Assembly (NCBI RefSeq): GCF_000467125.1
Contig: NZ_BATJ01000015.1
Coordinates: forward strand, 16,197-80,196
Length of the DNA: 64,000 nucleotides
Source of the DNA: Vibrio proteolyticus NBRC 13287
GTDB taxonomy: Bacteria; Pseudomonadota; Gammaproteobacteria; Enterobacterales; Vibrionaceae
Direction: 5' to 3'
Shown here: positions 16,598 through 26,339 of the stretch, piece by piece
How the letters are laid out: each line of letters opens with the position of its first letter
Numbering within the stretch: position 1 is the first letter of the stretch
Position numbers and translations under genes: made by a program
The notes under the pieces: model-generated
Database searches by the model: none
Seen by the model: only the letters and a program-made list of their open reading frames with translations
Told to the model about the DNA's origin: nothing

Positions 16598-18105
16598 TGC
16601 GCCGTTTCCTGCTCACATCCCTAAGTGGCTGGTTGCTGATCAGTTGCAGTTGGTTCTGTTTGTGGGTGATCTCATACTACTTCGTTAACGATCCAGAGCT
16701 GGCAATTCTGTTCTTCCCATTTGCGCTACGACTCGGGATTACTCTGCATACCAGTCCACGCTTTTGGGCCTGCTCCTACATTGCCGAATGGCTGCTCACC
16801 ATCGCTTTGGCGATGTTGCTTGAGCAACCGCAATGGTTAACTATTCTGGGCGCCAGTCTGCTCAGCATTCCGGTGACCTGGCTGACCAAACGCTACTATT
16901 TTGGTACTCAGTGGCGACGCTTAGTCGTCATGTCCACAGTGATCCTGTCGACCGCGTTTATCAATGTACTGGCAGTGAGTTCGCACGTCTCATCGATCTA
17001 CATGGTCTGGCTGGTCAGCATTACCGGTGGCTTAATGCTGGTGCCGAGTTGTTATCTGATCTGGAATTACCTGTTCCAGAGTACCTGGATCCCGCTCACC
17101 TCAAATCTTATCTCTCGACCGATCCAATTTCAGATCCGGCCAGTAGTGCTGTTTTCTCTGCTGTTTTCGGCCAGTATCGCATTGCAAATCGGTTTGCCTG
17201 ACGAACTGCGCCGTTTTGCGCCGTTTTGCCTGGCAATTCCGATCATTCTGCTCGCGGTTCGTTATGGCTGGCAAGGCGCCCTACTCGGCACGCTGCTCAA
17301 TAGTATCGCGCTGATCGCCGCGCGCAGTGGCGTATCTCAACTGGAAATCACGGATCTTCTCTTGTCTCTATCTGCCCAAACTCTGACGGGAATTTTGCTC
17401 GGTATGACGGTGCAACGCCAGCGAGATTTAAACCAGCAACTGCGTAACGAGCTATCACGCAATCAGAGCCTGTCACGGCAGCTAGTAAAGGCGGAAGAAT
17501 CCGTACGTAAAGAAGTGGCGCGTGAACTGCATGACGAAATCGGTCAGAACATTACTGCGATCCGCACTCAAGCAAGTATCATCAAACGTGTTGAAACCAA
17601 TCAGATGGGCGTCAATTGCGCGGATACGATTGAGTCGTTGTCATTGAATGTTTATGACACCACCAAAGGCCTGCTCACCCGTTTGCGCCCAAAAACGCTG
17701 GATGACCTCAACCTGGTCGAAGCCATAGAGCAACTGGTCCGAGAAATGGAGTTTGAGCACATAGGCACAGATGTGACCATAGAGTGGCAAGGAGAATCAG
17801 ACTCCCTGAATGATGCCACCAGCGTCACCCTCTATCGGCTGTGCCAGGAAGCGCTGAATAATGCCCAGAAGTACGCTCATGCCAGTCACATTCGCATTAT
17901 GGTTTGTCTGAGCGAGCTGGTTGTCCTCGATATCAAGGACAATGGTATCGGATTTAAACCTCAGGATTCAATGAAAGGTCTCGGCTTAAGGGGTATGCAA
18001 GAACGAGTTCAGGCTCTTGGTGGCCAGTTTAGTCTTGTCAGCCATACCACAGAAAGTGCACAACCCAATGGCACACATATTCGTGTGCAAATACCAAGAA
18101 TATGA
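16597..18105 (+). CDS. uhpB: Sensor histidine kinase UhpB
   Basis: 502 residues. The N-terminal half holds about eight membrane segments (MASE1-like), the C-terminal half a HisKA_3 domain with the phosphorylated His in VARELHDEIGQNITAI, and an HATPase with LCQEALNNAQKYAHA, DNGIGF and GLGLRGMQER. The kinase phosphorylates UhpA and is controlled by the membrane receptor UhpC. Start overlaps the uhpA stop (TAATG) and its stop overlaps the uhpC start (ATGA), so all three are translationally coupled. Confidence 0.95.
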   Translation: MRRFLLTSLSGWLLISCSWFCLWVISYYFVNDPELAILFFPFALRLGITLHTSPRFWACSYIAEWLLTIALAMLLEQPQWLTILGASLLSIPVTWLTKRYYFGTQWRRLVVMSTVILSTAFINVLAVSSHVSSIYMVWLVSITGGLMLVPSCYLIWNYLFQSTWIPLTSNLISRPIQFQIRPVVLFSLLFSASIALQIGLPDELRRFAPFCLAIPIILLAVRYGWQGALLGTLLNSIALIAARSGVSQLEITDLLLSLSAQTLTGILLGMTVQRQRDLNQQLRNELSRNQSLSRQLVKAEESVRKEVARELHDEIGQNITAIRTQASIIKRVETNQMGVNCADTIESLSLNVYDTTKGLLTRLRPKTLDDLNLVEAIEQLVREMEFEHIGTDVTIEWQGESDSLNDATSVTLYRLCQEALNNAQKYAHASHIRIMVCLSELVVLDIKDNGIGFKPQDSMKGLGLRGMQERVQALGGQFSLVSHTTESAQPNGTHIRVQIPRI

Positions 18106-19457
18106 GGCCAGGAATGTTCGGACTTTTACGCGCAATGCCGACCTACACAGCGACACTGAATGAAGCTCAGACTCGTGAAAAATACCAGTACTGGCGGCTA
18201 CACATCATGCTCGGAATGTACTTGGGTTATGCGGGGTTTTATCTAACGCGTAAAACGTTTAATTACGCCATGCCAGCCATGATCGCCGACTTAGGGTTGG
18301 ATAAAGGTGACATCGGCATCATCGGTACTCTGTTTTATGTCACGTACGGGCTGTCTAAATTTCTCTCCGGCATCATTTCGGACCGCTCCAATCCAAGATA
18401 CTTCATGGGGTTGGGGTTAATCGCCACTGGCATCATCAACATTCTGTTTGGCCTGTCGAGCTCAATTGCTGCATTTATCTGCCTGTGGGTGATGAACGCC
18501 TGGTTTCAAGGTTGGGGCTGGCCACCTTGCTCCAAATTACTCACGACCTGGTATTCGCGTTCGGAGCGGGGATTCCGTTGGGCAATATGGAATACCGCAC
18601 ATAACGTTGGTGGCGCCATGATTCCGTTGCTGGTGGGATACCTCACCTTGCACTACAGTTGGCGACAAGGGTTTATCGTCCCCGGTGTGATCGGTGTATT
18701 AATTGGGCTCCTGCTCTGCTGGCGCTTGCGGGATAAGCCGACTTCCATGGGCTTGCCAACCGTAGGACAGTGGCGTAAAGACCCGCTAGAGCTGGCTCAG
18801 GAAAATGAAGGTCAGGGCCTCAAACCGGCGGAGATCCTTAAAGCTTATGTGTTTAATAACAAATACATTTGGCTGTTGGCTTTCAGTTATGTCCTGGTCT
18901 ACATCGTGCGCACGGCAATCAACGATTGGGGTAATCTTTACCTGACAGAACAACACGGCTACAGCCTGATCAATGCGAATGCGGCATTGTCTCTGTTTGA
19001 AGTCGGGGGATTTATTGGTTCTTTGGTCGCGGGATGGGGATCCGACCGTCTGTTTGGAGGTAACCGTGGCCCGATGAACCTGATTTTCGCTATGGGTATT
19101 TTTCTTTCGGTCGCTGCGTTGTGGCTAATGCCACTGACCAATTTCGTATTTCAGTCCGCTGGCTTTTTTACCATCGGATTCTTCGTATTCGGCCCGCAGA
19201 TGCTGATTGGCATGGCAGCGGCAGAATGCTCACACAAAGATTCGGCAGGAGCTGCTACGGGTTTTGTTGGTTTATTTGCCTATATGGGTGCGGCTCTGGC
19301 TGGTTACCCACTCGCATTGATCATGGAGTATTACCATTGGACAGGATTCTTTGTCACCATATCCGTTTGTGCCGCGGTGATCGGCTTACTACTGTTGCCT
19401 TTTTTGCAGGCGCAATTCCCACAGGAGTCACGCCTGAGTAACAGCACAAACCTTTAG
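18102..19457 (+). CDS. uhpC: Glucose-6-phosphate receptor UhpC
   Basis: 451 residues, a transporter-like sensor of the same family as UhpT, with twelve hydrophobic segments and landmarks YLTRKTFNYAMPAM, NTAHNVGGAM, WPPCSKLLTTWYSRSERG and VYIVRTAINDW. It binds external glucose-6-phosphate and activates UhpB. The placement directly after uhpB (4-bp ATGA overlap) distinguishes it from UhpT. Its stop codon overlaps the stop of the convergent cytochrome b562 gene by 4 bases, leaving no room for a dedicated terminator between them. Confidence 0.93.
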   Translation: MRPGMFGLLRAMPTYTATLNEAQTREKYQYWRLHIMLGMYLGYAGFYLTRKTFNYAMPAMIADLGLDKGDIGIIGTLFYVTYGLSKFLSGIISDRSNPRYFMGLGLIATGIINILFGLSSSIAAFICLWVMNAWFQGWGWPPCSKLLTTWYSRSERGFRWAIWNTAHNVGGAMIPLLVGYLTLHYSWRQGFIVPGVIGVLIGLLLCWRLRDKPTSMGLPTVGQWRKDPLELAQENEGQGLKPAEILKAYVFNNKYIWLLAFSYVLVYIVRTAINDWGNLYLTEQHGYSLINANAALSLFEVGGFIGSLVAGWGSDRLFGGNRGPMNLIFAMGIFLSVAALWLMPLTNFVFQSAGFFTIGFFVFGPQMLIGMAAAECSHKDSAGAATGFVGLFAYMGAALAGYPLALIMEYYHWTGFFVTISVCAAVIGLLLLPFLQAQFPQESRLSNSTNL

Positions 19458-19837
19458 CCAAACAGCTTGCTCCAAATGCTTGGATTACGTTTATCGTGGT
19501 ATTCAACTCGCAGATCGTCAACCTGACGCAGCGCTTCTTTCGCTTGCTCAAGCTCACCGGCTTGAAGATGTGCTTTAACGCCATCTAACGCCACAGTTAG
19601 CTTAGTAAACCCTTCTTTATAAAGGTCTTGCTTCTCAGGTGGGTAAACACCCAGTTTGGCCTGATTTACCAACTGAGTCAGGTTCGCAACCGGCGCTTCC
19701 ATCTCTTCAATATTCTGTGCTTCAGCCGCATGTTTAAACTCAACACGCATCTCTTTCATGGTCGCTTTCAGGTCAGATCCTGATGCGTAAACACTGGTTG
19801 CAGCGACTAACGCCAGCAGCGGAATTAACTTTTTCAT
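19454..19837 (-). CDS. cybC: Soluble cytochrome b562
   Basis: 127 residues with a signal peptide (MKKLIPLLALVAATSVYA, cleavage before SGSD). The mature 109 residues match the four-helix bundle of periplasmic cytochrome b562: an N-terminal Met haem ligand in DLKATMKEM and a C-terminal His ligand in LRVEYHDKR. No CxxCH motif, so haem is non-covalent. The tail NPSIWSKLFG extends past the usual end. The physiological electron partner is unknown for the whole family. Confidence 0.8.
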   Translation of the reverse strand: MKKLIPLLALVAATSVYASGSDLKATMKEMRVEFKHAAEAQNIEEMEAPVANLTQLVNQAKLGVYPPEKQDLYKEGFTKLTVALDGVKAHLQAGELEQAKEALRQVDDLRVEYHDKRNPSIWSKLFG

Positions 19838-20083
19838 TGTAAAACTTTAATTGTTATTTGAAGGTGGCGAAAGTGTAACGAAACCAACCATTTCAGCACA
19901 AGCAGAACTTGTATCAAGGTGTAATTCATCATGTAAGAAGACACTACCTTACAAAAACCATAATTAAATAATCGTTATTAGACTTGCAACACAGATCTTC
20001 TAAGTTAGTGCGAAGTCACATTAAAGCATTCTTTTTACCTACTCTTTTGGTGAGATTTATACGTGCTTTATTGTATATCATAA

Positions 20084-20104
20084 CTCCCTTGGCTTATTTG
20101 GGAG
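20084..20104 (+). promoter_or_regulatory. Possible ribosome-binding-site-masking hairpin
   Basis: CTCCC at 20084-20088 can pair with GGGAG at 20100-20104, and GGGAG is the Shine-Dalgarno sequence 6 bases before the PAAR-like gene start. The stem is only 5 bp with an 11-nt loop, so this is a weak proposal. Confidence 0.25.
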
Positions 20105-20110
20105 CGTATT

Positions 20111-21568
20111 ATGGGTGTCACCGTTTGTGCAAATGGATTAAGCGTTGTCCATCAAGGCTCTGGAGGAGAGGCGAACGCCACTTTACCGGATGTCTGTTTA
20201 ACCACCGTCGGTAAACCCGTGGTTCCTATCCCTTATGGCAACAACGCCAAATCTGCCGATCTAGCGGATGGCACAACAACGGTTTCAATGGATGGAGGAA
20301 ACAGCATTGCCATTAAAGGAAGTAAGTTTTCCAAAAGCACTGGCGATGCAGGAGGCGATAAAAAAGGGGTTGCATCCGGCACTATCGAGTCCGAAGCCGA
20401 ATTTATTTCCGCCTCTCCAACAGTGAGTATCGAAGGCATAGGAGTCTGCCGGCTGTCTGATCAGATGACCATGAATAAAGCCAATACCATGTGTCTTGGT
20501 GGTGTTCAGAATCCGTCCGTCTCTGTGACCGAAGATCAGGAAGGTACCTACACTCTCGACCTCGTTTGTCGATACCCTAATGGGCAACCCTATGCCAACG
20601 CACCTTTCGAACTTCGTGAATCTGGCGGTGGCCAAATTGGTTCCGGCGTGCTTAATGCGCGAGGCCTTGGTACGGTGAGCGAGTTACCATTAAAAGAATG
20701 CATACTCGTGCTCAAAGAGAGTAGCGACGCTTATAAGGCCAACTCCACGTTATCTAAAAATACGCCAACAGAAACTTACCCCGACACACATAACTTTTGC
20801 ACTTATGTTGCAGGTCAAAGATCGCCCTTCTGGGAAGATAAAGTCGGCGTCTCTAATGACTGGGGTGTTTTACTGTCTCCCTCATACAGTGACGATGACT
20901 TCAAGGCCATGGTGTACGAACAAAGCCGAATTCTCTCTCCTCACGTCGTGAGCAGAAATCACTCCAATGACTTTTCTGCCGCTTTTGTTTCCGCCCTGTT
21001 CCATATTCAGGAAGATCGAGAGTCATTGGATAAATACCAACCTTTGTTAGAACTGCTTTTTGAACAGGTTCACCCAAATGGAGATATTTTGCGTATTCTT
21101 TATCAGGCCAACCTACTTGAACCGCCGGCAGAATTACTCGCCAAATTACGTTTGCTGGGAACCGGCAACACCATTGAATATCTTCAGCAAGTACTATGGA
21201 CACAGATAAGCCAACAACTCAGTGGGTACATCAATGATTTGATTGCGGCACTCGATACCCGATTAGATTTCATCCAAACACAGGCTGCCGCACGCTCACT
21301 CACCGTTGTTGAAGAGGGGGTACAAGGTTATAGAACCGGTATGAGCTTGATGTCCAGCGCTCTACCAGACATTTTAACCAACATACTGTCTCGAACTAAC
21401 GAGACACTTTTATCCGTTTCCGCCATGGCATCGGGCAGTATCGTCAACACCACCGGAGAGTCGGGTTTCACCACAAATGCAGGTAAAATTCATGCCGTGG
21501 TTTATACCAAAGCCATTAATTTGAACCGCCCTCCATTTATCGTCTTTGAAGACATATTTTCAGATTAA
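20111..21568 (+). CDS. PAAR-like (DUF4150) protein of a type VI secretion module
   Basis: 485 residues. Residues 1-125 form a DUF4150 domain (MGVTVCANGLSVVHQG, DVCLTTVGKPVVPIPYGN, KGSKFSKSTGDAGGDKKG), which replaces PAAR at the tip of some type VI spikes. Residues 140-210 look like a small beta domain (LVCRYPNGQPYANAPFELRE). The rest is helical and may dock or chaperone the effector encoded 8 bp downstream. ATG 20111 follows GGGAG. No VgrG, Hcp or sheath gene is nearby, so the module would use a machine encoded elsewhere. Confidence 0.82.
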   Translation: MGVTVCANGLSVVHQGSGGEANATLPDVCLTTVGKPVVPIPYGNNAKSADLADGTTTVSMDGGNSIAIKGSKFSKSTGDAGGDKKGVASGTIESEAEFISASPTVSIEGIGVCRLSDQMTMNKANTMCLGGVQNPSVSVTEDQEGTYTLDLVCRYPNGQPYANAPFELRESGGGQIGSGVLNARGLGTVSELPLKECILVLKESSDAYKANSTLSKNTPTETYPDTHNFCTYVAGQRSPFWEDKVGVSNDWGVLLSPSYSDDDFKAMVYEQSRILSPHVVSRNHSNDFSAAFVSALFHIQEDRESLDKYQPLLELLFEQVHPNGDILRILYQANLLEPPAELLAKLRLLGTGNTIEYLQQVLWTQISQQLSGYINDLIAALDTRLDFIQTQAAARSLTVVEEGVQGYRTGMSLMSSALPDILTNILSRTNETLLSVSAMASGSIVNTTGESGFTTNAGKIHAVVYTKAINLNRPPFIVFEDIFSD

Positions 21569-21576
21569 GGTACCTC

Positions 21577-23829
21577 ATGGACGCAGTTTTCCCGATCACG
21601 CAAAGAAATGGTGAGCCGTATCATACGCTCAGTGATTTCACCAGACTCTTCGACCAAGTAAAAAGCGGCCGTTATCTCCTCGGTCAAGGCTATGGGTGGC
21701 ACAGTGGCGTTCATTTGACGTCAAAAATGGTGCCGTGGGGAAAAGGGTTAAGACCGATACAAGCGATGCTGGATGGACGAATTGTTGCTTACCGAATACA
21801 CCCAGACTACCAGACAACAACATATAAAGACCAAAAACTCAGGTACAGCAACAACTTTGTATTACTGGAGCATGAAATAAGCGATCCCGACCAAAAAGAC
21901 GAAGAGATCTTTAAGCTTTACTCTCTCTACATGCACTTAGCGCCACCTTCCGATATTGGTGCCAACGCTTCCCTGACAACACGTTATAAGCTCTTGGATG
22001 ACGGGAGAAATGTCCGTACATTTAAGTTTGATTCCGAACCAAAGAAAAGTAAGCTAGAGCACAAGGTGTCAATGTCAAAGGGCACCGTATTGGAATACTT
22101 ATATGCCGAAGAGAAAGCGACCAATACATATGCTATCGGCAACGAAATTTATCATATGATCAAATGTAGAGTCATTAAACTTGGTGAATCTCCATCATCT
22201 GCTGAACGAAAGATGAAAGGAAAAATAGTCTGGTTCGCTTCAGGTAAAAAAAGTAAATTCAATATATTGGAAGACCCTTCAGTGATGGTTCCTGAAGCAG
22301 TTTCCGAACCAGAATGGATGTCTGAAAGTGCAGCGAGAAAGCGTGATGGCAGTGTAGTTGCTCTGCCTCTACCCATGCTACCAGTGGATATGGACGCAGG
22401 CCATATTAAAGTAAAAGCCGGAGATGAACTGGGCTACATGGGACTACACGAATACAGCAATGACGTGGCGGCAACCAAAAAAGAAGATAATCGTATTCAT
22501 ATTGAGTTGTTTTCCGTAGCCAAACCTCCTGCATTTTTCTTAAAAATGATTTCCCCTAAAAACGCTGACAAAAGTCCACTCATTACTATTGACGGCAGCG
22601 GGAGTGATGGTGCTCTTAAACTCTCCAATCCCTTCTTTAAAAAACTGCTTGAGGAGATGGGTAAAGAAGATCAAACAGATTTCTCAAATTTTCAACCCAG
22701 AGATGCAAAAATCTACTTAGAAAACAAGCGAAAGCATTTCGAGAAAGTAATTGTTAAACATCCATCAGACTGGTACACAGACATCTCTCATAACATGTAC
22801 GCCCAAATTCATGAGATCGCCTTAAGTGTCATGGACGAAAAATACGCATCGAGCTTTGTTTCACATAAAGAGTATCAAATATCACCTTGGCGTCGGGAGT
22901 TTATCCAGCATCACGATATATTTTCTCAACATGAAAAGCTAAGAGCAGATAAGTTTTCCTGGCTTCAGGATGTGCAAAATCATATCCAGCTGCCAGACGA
23001 CATGAATCTGTGGCATTATTGGCCTTTTTTGACACTTCTGGTCGACGGATGTGGATGCATTTTAACTAGAAAATCTCTAAATAAAATCGCTGTATTTGCT
23101 AGTAGTAAAAACATAGACAGACACTATGACAGTTTAATATCAACAATGCGTGATTTCGAGATCAATACATGTCTAAGAGCAAGTCATTTTTTAGCTCAGA
23201 TCATTCATGAATCCGGAAGCTTTAAATATACAGAAGAGAGTGGGGTATCCAATTCTGCATATGGTGGATTTAAGGGGCGTGGACTAATCCAAATCACACT
23301 AAAAGATAATTACTATAAATATGGAAAGTATGAAAATACTGATTTCATATCCACTCTAAATAATAAAATCAAACTAGCCAACCCTCCTTATTCAGCCAGA
23401 TCCGCAGGCTGGTATTGGTCAATACAAGCCAAATTGAATTCTCATGCAGACAATAATGACTTTATTTATTTAACATATTCTATTAATGGCGGGTATAATG
23501 GATATAATGATAGGTTAAAGTGGCTAGTTAAAAGTCTCGAAGAACTGTACTCAAAATGTCCCTCTAATGAAATCAAGAGTGCAGATTATAAATTTGAAGA
23601 AAGTAAAGCATACAACATAAGGAAAGCAAGCTTTGGATGGGGGCTTTGGCATGACCCAGGGTTGAGTAAAAAAGGATGCACAAAAAACAAAGATAAGGCA
23701 CTGTTCGGCTATAAGAGACTTCTAGTTCTTTCAGGAAGCAGTTTGTCAGGAAATAAGAAATGGTACGGCTATCAAAAACAAAAAATAATAGAATTTGTAA
23801 AGAATAGAATTTCAGAATTAGAAGGATAA
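21577..23829 (+). CDS. Putative type VI effector: M23-like and GH19-like cell-wall hydrolase
   Basis: 750 residues. Residues 35-125 resemble an M23/lysostaphin-type fold (GYGWHSGVHLT with His42 and His46, RPIQAMLDGRIVAY, LYSLYMHLAPP), but the canonical HxxxD metal pair is not obvious, so it may be inactive or a binding module. Residues about 535-650 resemble GH19 lysozyme/chitinases: catalytic-type Glu545 in AQIIHESGSF, then YGGFKGRGLIQIT and SAGWYW. Both point to peptidoglycan in the target periplasm. No signal peptide, as expected for type VI cargo. The C-terminal third is more AT-rich than the N-terminal part, suggesting a swapped toxin tip. The next gene, 5 bp downstream, fits an immunity protein. 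Confidence 0.75.
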   Translation: MDAVFPITQRNGEPYHTLSDFTRLFDQVKSGRYLLGQGYGWHSGVHLTSKMVPWGKGLRPIQAMLDGRIVAYRIHPDYQTTTYKDQKLRYSNNFVLLEHEISDPDQKDEEIFKLYSLYMHLAPPSDIGANASLTTRYKLLDDGRNVRTFKFDSEPKKSKLEHKVSMSKGTVLEYLYAEEKATNTYAIGNEIYHMIKCRVIKLGESPSSAERKMKGKIVWFASGKKSKFNILEDPSVMVPEAVSEPEWMSESAARKRDGSVVALPLPMLPVDMDAGHIKVKAGDELGYMGLHEYSNDVAATKKEDNRIHIELFSVAKPPAFFLKMISPKNADKSPLITIDGSGSDGALKLSNPFFKKLLEEMGKEDQTDFSNFQPRDAKIYLENKRKHFEKVIVKHPSDWYTDISHNMYAQIHEIALSVMDEKYASSFVSHKEYQISPWRREFIQHHDIFSQHEKLRADKFSWLQDVQNHIQLPDDMNLWHYWPFLTLLVDGCGCILTRKSLNKIAVFASSKNIDRHYDSLISTMRDFEINTCLRASHFLAQIIHESGSFKYTEESGVSNSAYGGFKGRGLIQITLKDNYYKYGKYENTDFISTLNNKIKLANPPYSARSAGWYWSIQAKLNSHADNNDFIYLTYSINGGYNGYNDRLKWLVKSLEELYSKCPSNEIKSADYKFEESKAYNIRKASFGWGLWHDPGLSKKGCTKNKDKALFGYKRLLVLSGSSLSGNKKWYGYQKQKIIEFVKNRISELEG

Positions 23830-23834
23830 TTTAT

Positions 23835-24224
23835 ATGAAAATTAACATAAAAAAATCACTTATATTAATTTGTTTCTTGTTTATTCCCAGCCATGCCTCA
23901 GCAAAATATTCCATCAGTGGCGTTTATAGTTTATTAGAACCAATTGACTGCACCATAAATATAAAAATATCAAAAGACAAATTTCTAGCCAATATAAACT
24001 CAAAGAAGATACTAGGAAATGTAGTATTAAATAATGAAAAAAATAATAAATATATAACTTTTAAAGGACTTAAGGGTAGTGTACCAAATGTAGATATAGA
24101 AGCAGAATATGAAGACGCTATGTTATACATTCAAAATTACGGTAACGCAATGAATGAATATACCCGATTCGAGGAATGTAGCGAAAAGTACTTGATTTTA
24201 AAAAAAGAAAGTCCTGAAGATTAG
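23835..24224 (+). CDS. Putative periplasmic immunity protein
   Basis: 129 residues, very AT-rich. Signal peptide MKINIKKSLILICFLFIPSHASA; the mature part is about 105 residues with predicted strands and two cysteines (PIDCTINI, FEECSEKY) that could form a disulfide. No recognised family. Position 5 bp after a cell-wall-hydrolase effector, export signal, small size and atypical composition together suggest it protects the producer's own wall from the effector. This is inferred from context. Confidence 0.65.
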   Translation: MKINIKKSLILICFLFIPSHASAKYSISGVYSLLEPIDCTINIKISKDKFLANINSKKILGNVVLNNEKNNKYITFKGLKGSVPNVDIEAEYEDAMLYIQNYGNAMNEYTRFEECSEKYLILKKESPED

Positions 24225-24314
24225 AAATATTTTTTTGATAGAGACAAATAATCTAATAAATGATTTAAAACTACTTACAGTAAATTGAGTACTTTCATTT
24301 TTCACTGAACTATC

Positions 24315-24350
24315 AACATCCCCACACTCTTGTAGGGATGTTGGTTTTAT
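24315..24350 (+). terminator. Terminator of the type VI module
   Basis: AACATCCC/GGGATGTT perfect 8-bp stem, 12-nt loop, then GGTTTTAT. It lies between convergent genes, about 90 bases after the immunity gene stop. Confidence 0.65.
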
Positions 24351-25090
24351 AACTCTTGATACTCGGCGATGGGCTCTCGTCCGCGTACAGCCAGGAAGTC
24401 GAGGAATTGCTGGACGCTATGCGTAACGACTTTGTCGGTACTCACACCGACACGATCAAGCAACTCACTGACCAGAGTCAGGTTACCAACATCTTGGCAA
24501 AAGTGTGCATCACTGCCAGTGGTAAAATACACGCCTAGCTCTTTACCGATTTGTGCAATCTCATAGCAGCGGTCGACACTGCCTACCCGGCTGTTGCCTT
24601 TTAGCGTGGTGTTGTTGATCTCAATCGCAACGTGATGTTCCGCCGCACAAGCCAGTACGCGATGAAAATCAAAATCGAAATTAGGATTCCCTAAGTGACC
24701 CAACGCGTCTACTCGACCACCTTTGATTGCATTGATCAATGCTTGAGTATGTGTTGCCACGTCCGATGGACGAAACACCGGTTCATGAAAACTGCTGATA
24801 ACCCAATCGAGATTCTTATCGACACTAGGGTGGATATCAATCTCTCCAGCTGTATTCAGGATATTAGATTCGACCCCTCGGATCACAGCCACGCCATCTA
24901 AGAAACGGGGCAGAATACGCTGGTTGGAAAAGAACCAATAATGGGGTGCTCCCGGCATTGATTCTGAGTGGTCGGTGGTACAGAACATCGCCAAACCATT
25001 TTGTTTGGCCAGTTTGGCGTTCTCAATCAAAGTACTGTATGCGTGCCCACTGGCGTACGTATGTGTGTGGGTATCCACCACAAGTTCCAT
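24347..25090 (-). CDS. ycdX: PHP-domain phosphatase, YcdX family
   Basis: 247 residues, the typical length of YcdX. PHP metal-site motifs: DTHTHTYASGH, TDHSESMPGAPHYWFF, E in RGVESNI, SSFHEP, DALGHLGNP and GSDAHFCQDVG. The enzyme binds three zinc ions; the physiological substrate is unsettled, and E. coli YcdX has been linked to swarming. Single gene, minus strand, convergent with the type VI module. Confidence 0.93.
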   Translation of the reverse strand: MELVVDTHTHTYASGHAYSTLIENAKLAKQNGLAMFCTTDHSESMPGAPHYWFFSNQRILPRFLDGVAVIRGVESNILNTAGEIDIHPSVDKNLDWVISSFHEPVFRPSDVATHTQALINAIKGGRVDALGHLGNPNFDFDFHRVLACAAEHHVAIEINNTTLKGNSRVGSVDRCYEIAQIGKELGVYFTTGSDAHFCQDVGNLTLVSELLDRVGVSTDKVVTHSVQQFLDFLAVRGREPIAEYQEL

Positions 25091-25189
25091 AACAACTCCC
25101 TACTCGTTTGCGTTTATTTCGTGACCAGTTTAACACTTACGTCGAGATAGGTCTTGTGTTGGTTTACAAGTTGGTAAGAACCCGACGGC

Positions 25190-25636
25190 TCAGCGTTCAT
25201 CCTTGGGGGTGTCCATCACCACCATGGTTGTGATCGAATTGATATGCGGGTATTCACCCAACACATCTGCGTGAAAGCGTTTGTAGGCATTCAGGTCGCG
25301 CGTCTCTACACGGATCAGGTACTCATTCGCACCGGTAATATTGTGAATTTCCGTCACCTCTTTGGCAAAACGCAGATGCTCCTCAAAGCCGACCTGAGAT
25401 TGTTTGCTGTGATTGGCTAATCCAACAGAAACATATGCAATAAAACCGATACCGAGCTTTGTCCCATCAAATACGGCTCGGTAACCTTTTATCACCCCGC
25501 TTTTTTCCAGCTCTTGTACCCGACGTAATGTAGCAGACGGTGACAATCCGACCCGTTCGGCCAGCTCAACATTGGCAATTCGTCCATCCAACTTCAGTTC
25601 ACGCAATATTCTTTCGTCTATTCTGTCCATAACCAT
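25190..25636 (-). CDS. Lrp/AsnC-family regulator
   Basis: About 148 residues from ATG 25636 (MVMDRIDERIL); ATG 25630 is an alternative, and further upstream codons lack family similarity. Helix-turn-helix at the N-terminus (NVELAERVGLSPSATLRRVQ) and a RAM/ligand domain with VTGANEYLIRVETRDL-type sequence. It likely senses an amino acid and controls the divergent LysE-type exporter, with the two start codons 118 bp apart. Confidence 0.9.
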   Translation of the reverse strand: MVMDRIDERILRELKLDGRIANVELAERVGLSPSATLRRVQELEKSGVIKGYRAVFDGTKLGIGFIAYVSVGLANHSKQSQVGFEEHLRFAKEVTEIHNITGANEYLIRVETRDLNAYKRFHADVLGEYPHINSITTMVVMDTPKDER

Positions 25637-25754
25637 TAAAAGTTGCAGTTCAATCCGTATTTCATCAAATAAAAACACACAATTGCGCTGCATGCCAAGT
25701 AGTATTTTGGGTTGTCGGCCGCCACTTCTTTCATCAACTTTGAGTGATTTTTCT

Positions 25755-26339
25755 ATGGAATTTCAACAACTGGGTGCTTTAGCCCTGTTTGCGTTCGTCG
25801 CTACGTTTACCCCAGGCCCCAATAACATCATGCTGATGACATCGGGTGCCAACATCGGCCTGCTGCGCACTATCCCACATATGATAGGCATCATTATTGG
25901 CTTTGCGGTGATGCTGTTAACGGTCGGCCTCGGCCTCAGCCAAGTCTTTAATACGTTTCCATTACTGCATGACATCTTAAAAGTCGCCAGTCTGGCATAT
26001 TTGCTGTATCTGGCAGCGATGATTGCGGTTAGTAAGCCCAAAAGCGCCACTCAGGACTACCGTCCGATGACGTTGCTTTCGGCGGCCGCTTTTCAGTGGG
26101 TAAACCCTAAAGCCTGGTCAATGGCATTGTCGGCAATCAGTTTGTTTTACACCAATGCGTCGGTCAGTGGCCTGCTGTTTATTTCTGTCGTATTTGCTGT
26201 TGTTACCGCGCCGTCAGTGCTTATCTGGACATTAGCGGGCACACAATTACAGAAATGGCTGACCAGTCCAAAACGTACCCGAGTGTTCAACGTCACCATG
26301 GCTTTGATGCTGGTTGGTTCGACCATTCCGATGATTTAA
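25755..26339 (+). CDS. LysE/RhtB-family amino-acid exporter
   Basis: 194 residues from ATG 25755 (MEFQQLGALALF). Five to six membrane segments and the family signature FTPGPNNIMLMTSGAN near residues 18-33, plus FQWVNPKAW in the middle. Probably exports an amino acid or toxic analogue under control of the divergent Lrp/AsnC protein. The upstream in-frame codons run into the divergent regulator and are rejected as the start. The stop overlaps the convergent LysR stop by 4 bases. Confidence 0.92.
   Translation: MEFQQLGALALFAFVATFTPGPNNIMLMTSGANIGLLRTIPHMIGIIIGFAVMLLTVGLGLSQVFNTFPLLHDILKVASLAYLLYLAAMIAVSKPKSATQDYRPMTLLSAAAFQWVNPKAWSMALSAISLFYTNASVSGLLFISVVFAVVTAPSVLIWTLAGTQLQKWLTSPKRTRVFNVTMALMLVGSTIPMI

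Noticed and set aside
20000..24300. Complete type VI secretion cluster
   Set aside because: No VgrG, Hcp, TssB/C or other structural genes are in the window; only an effector module is present.
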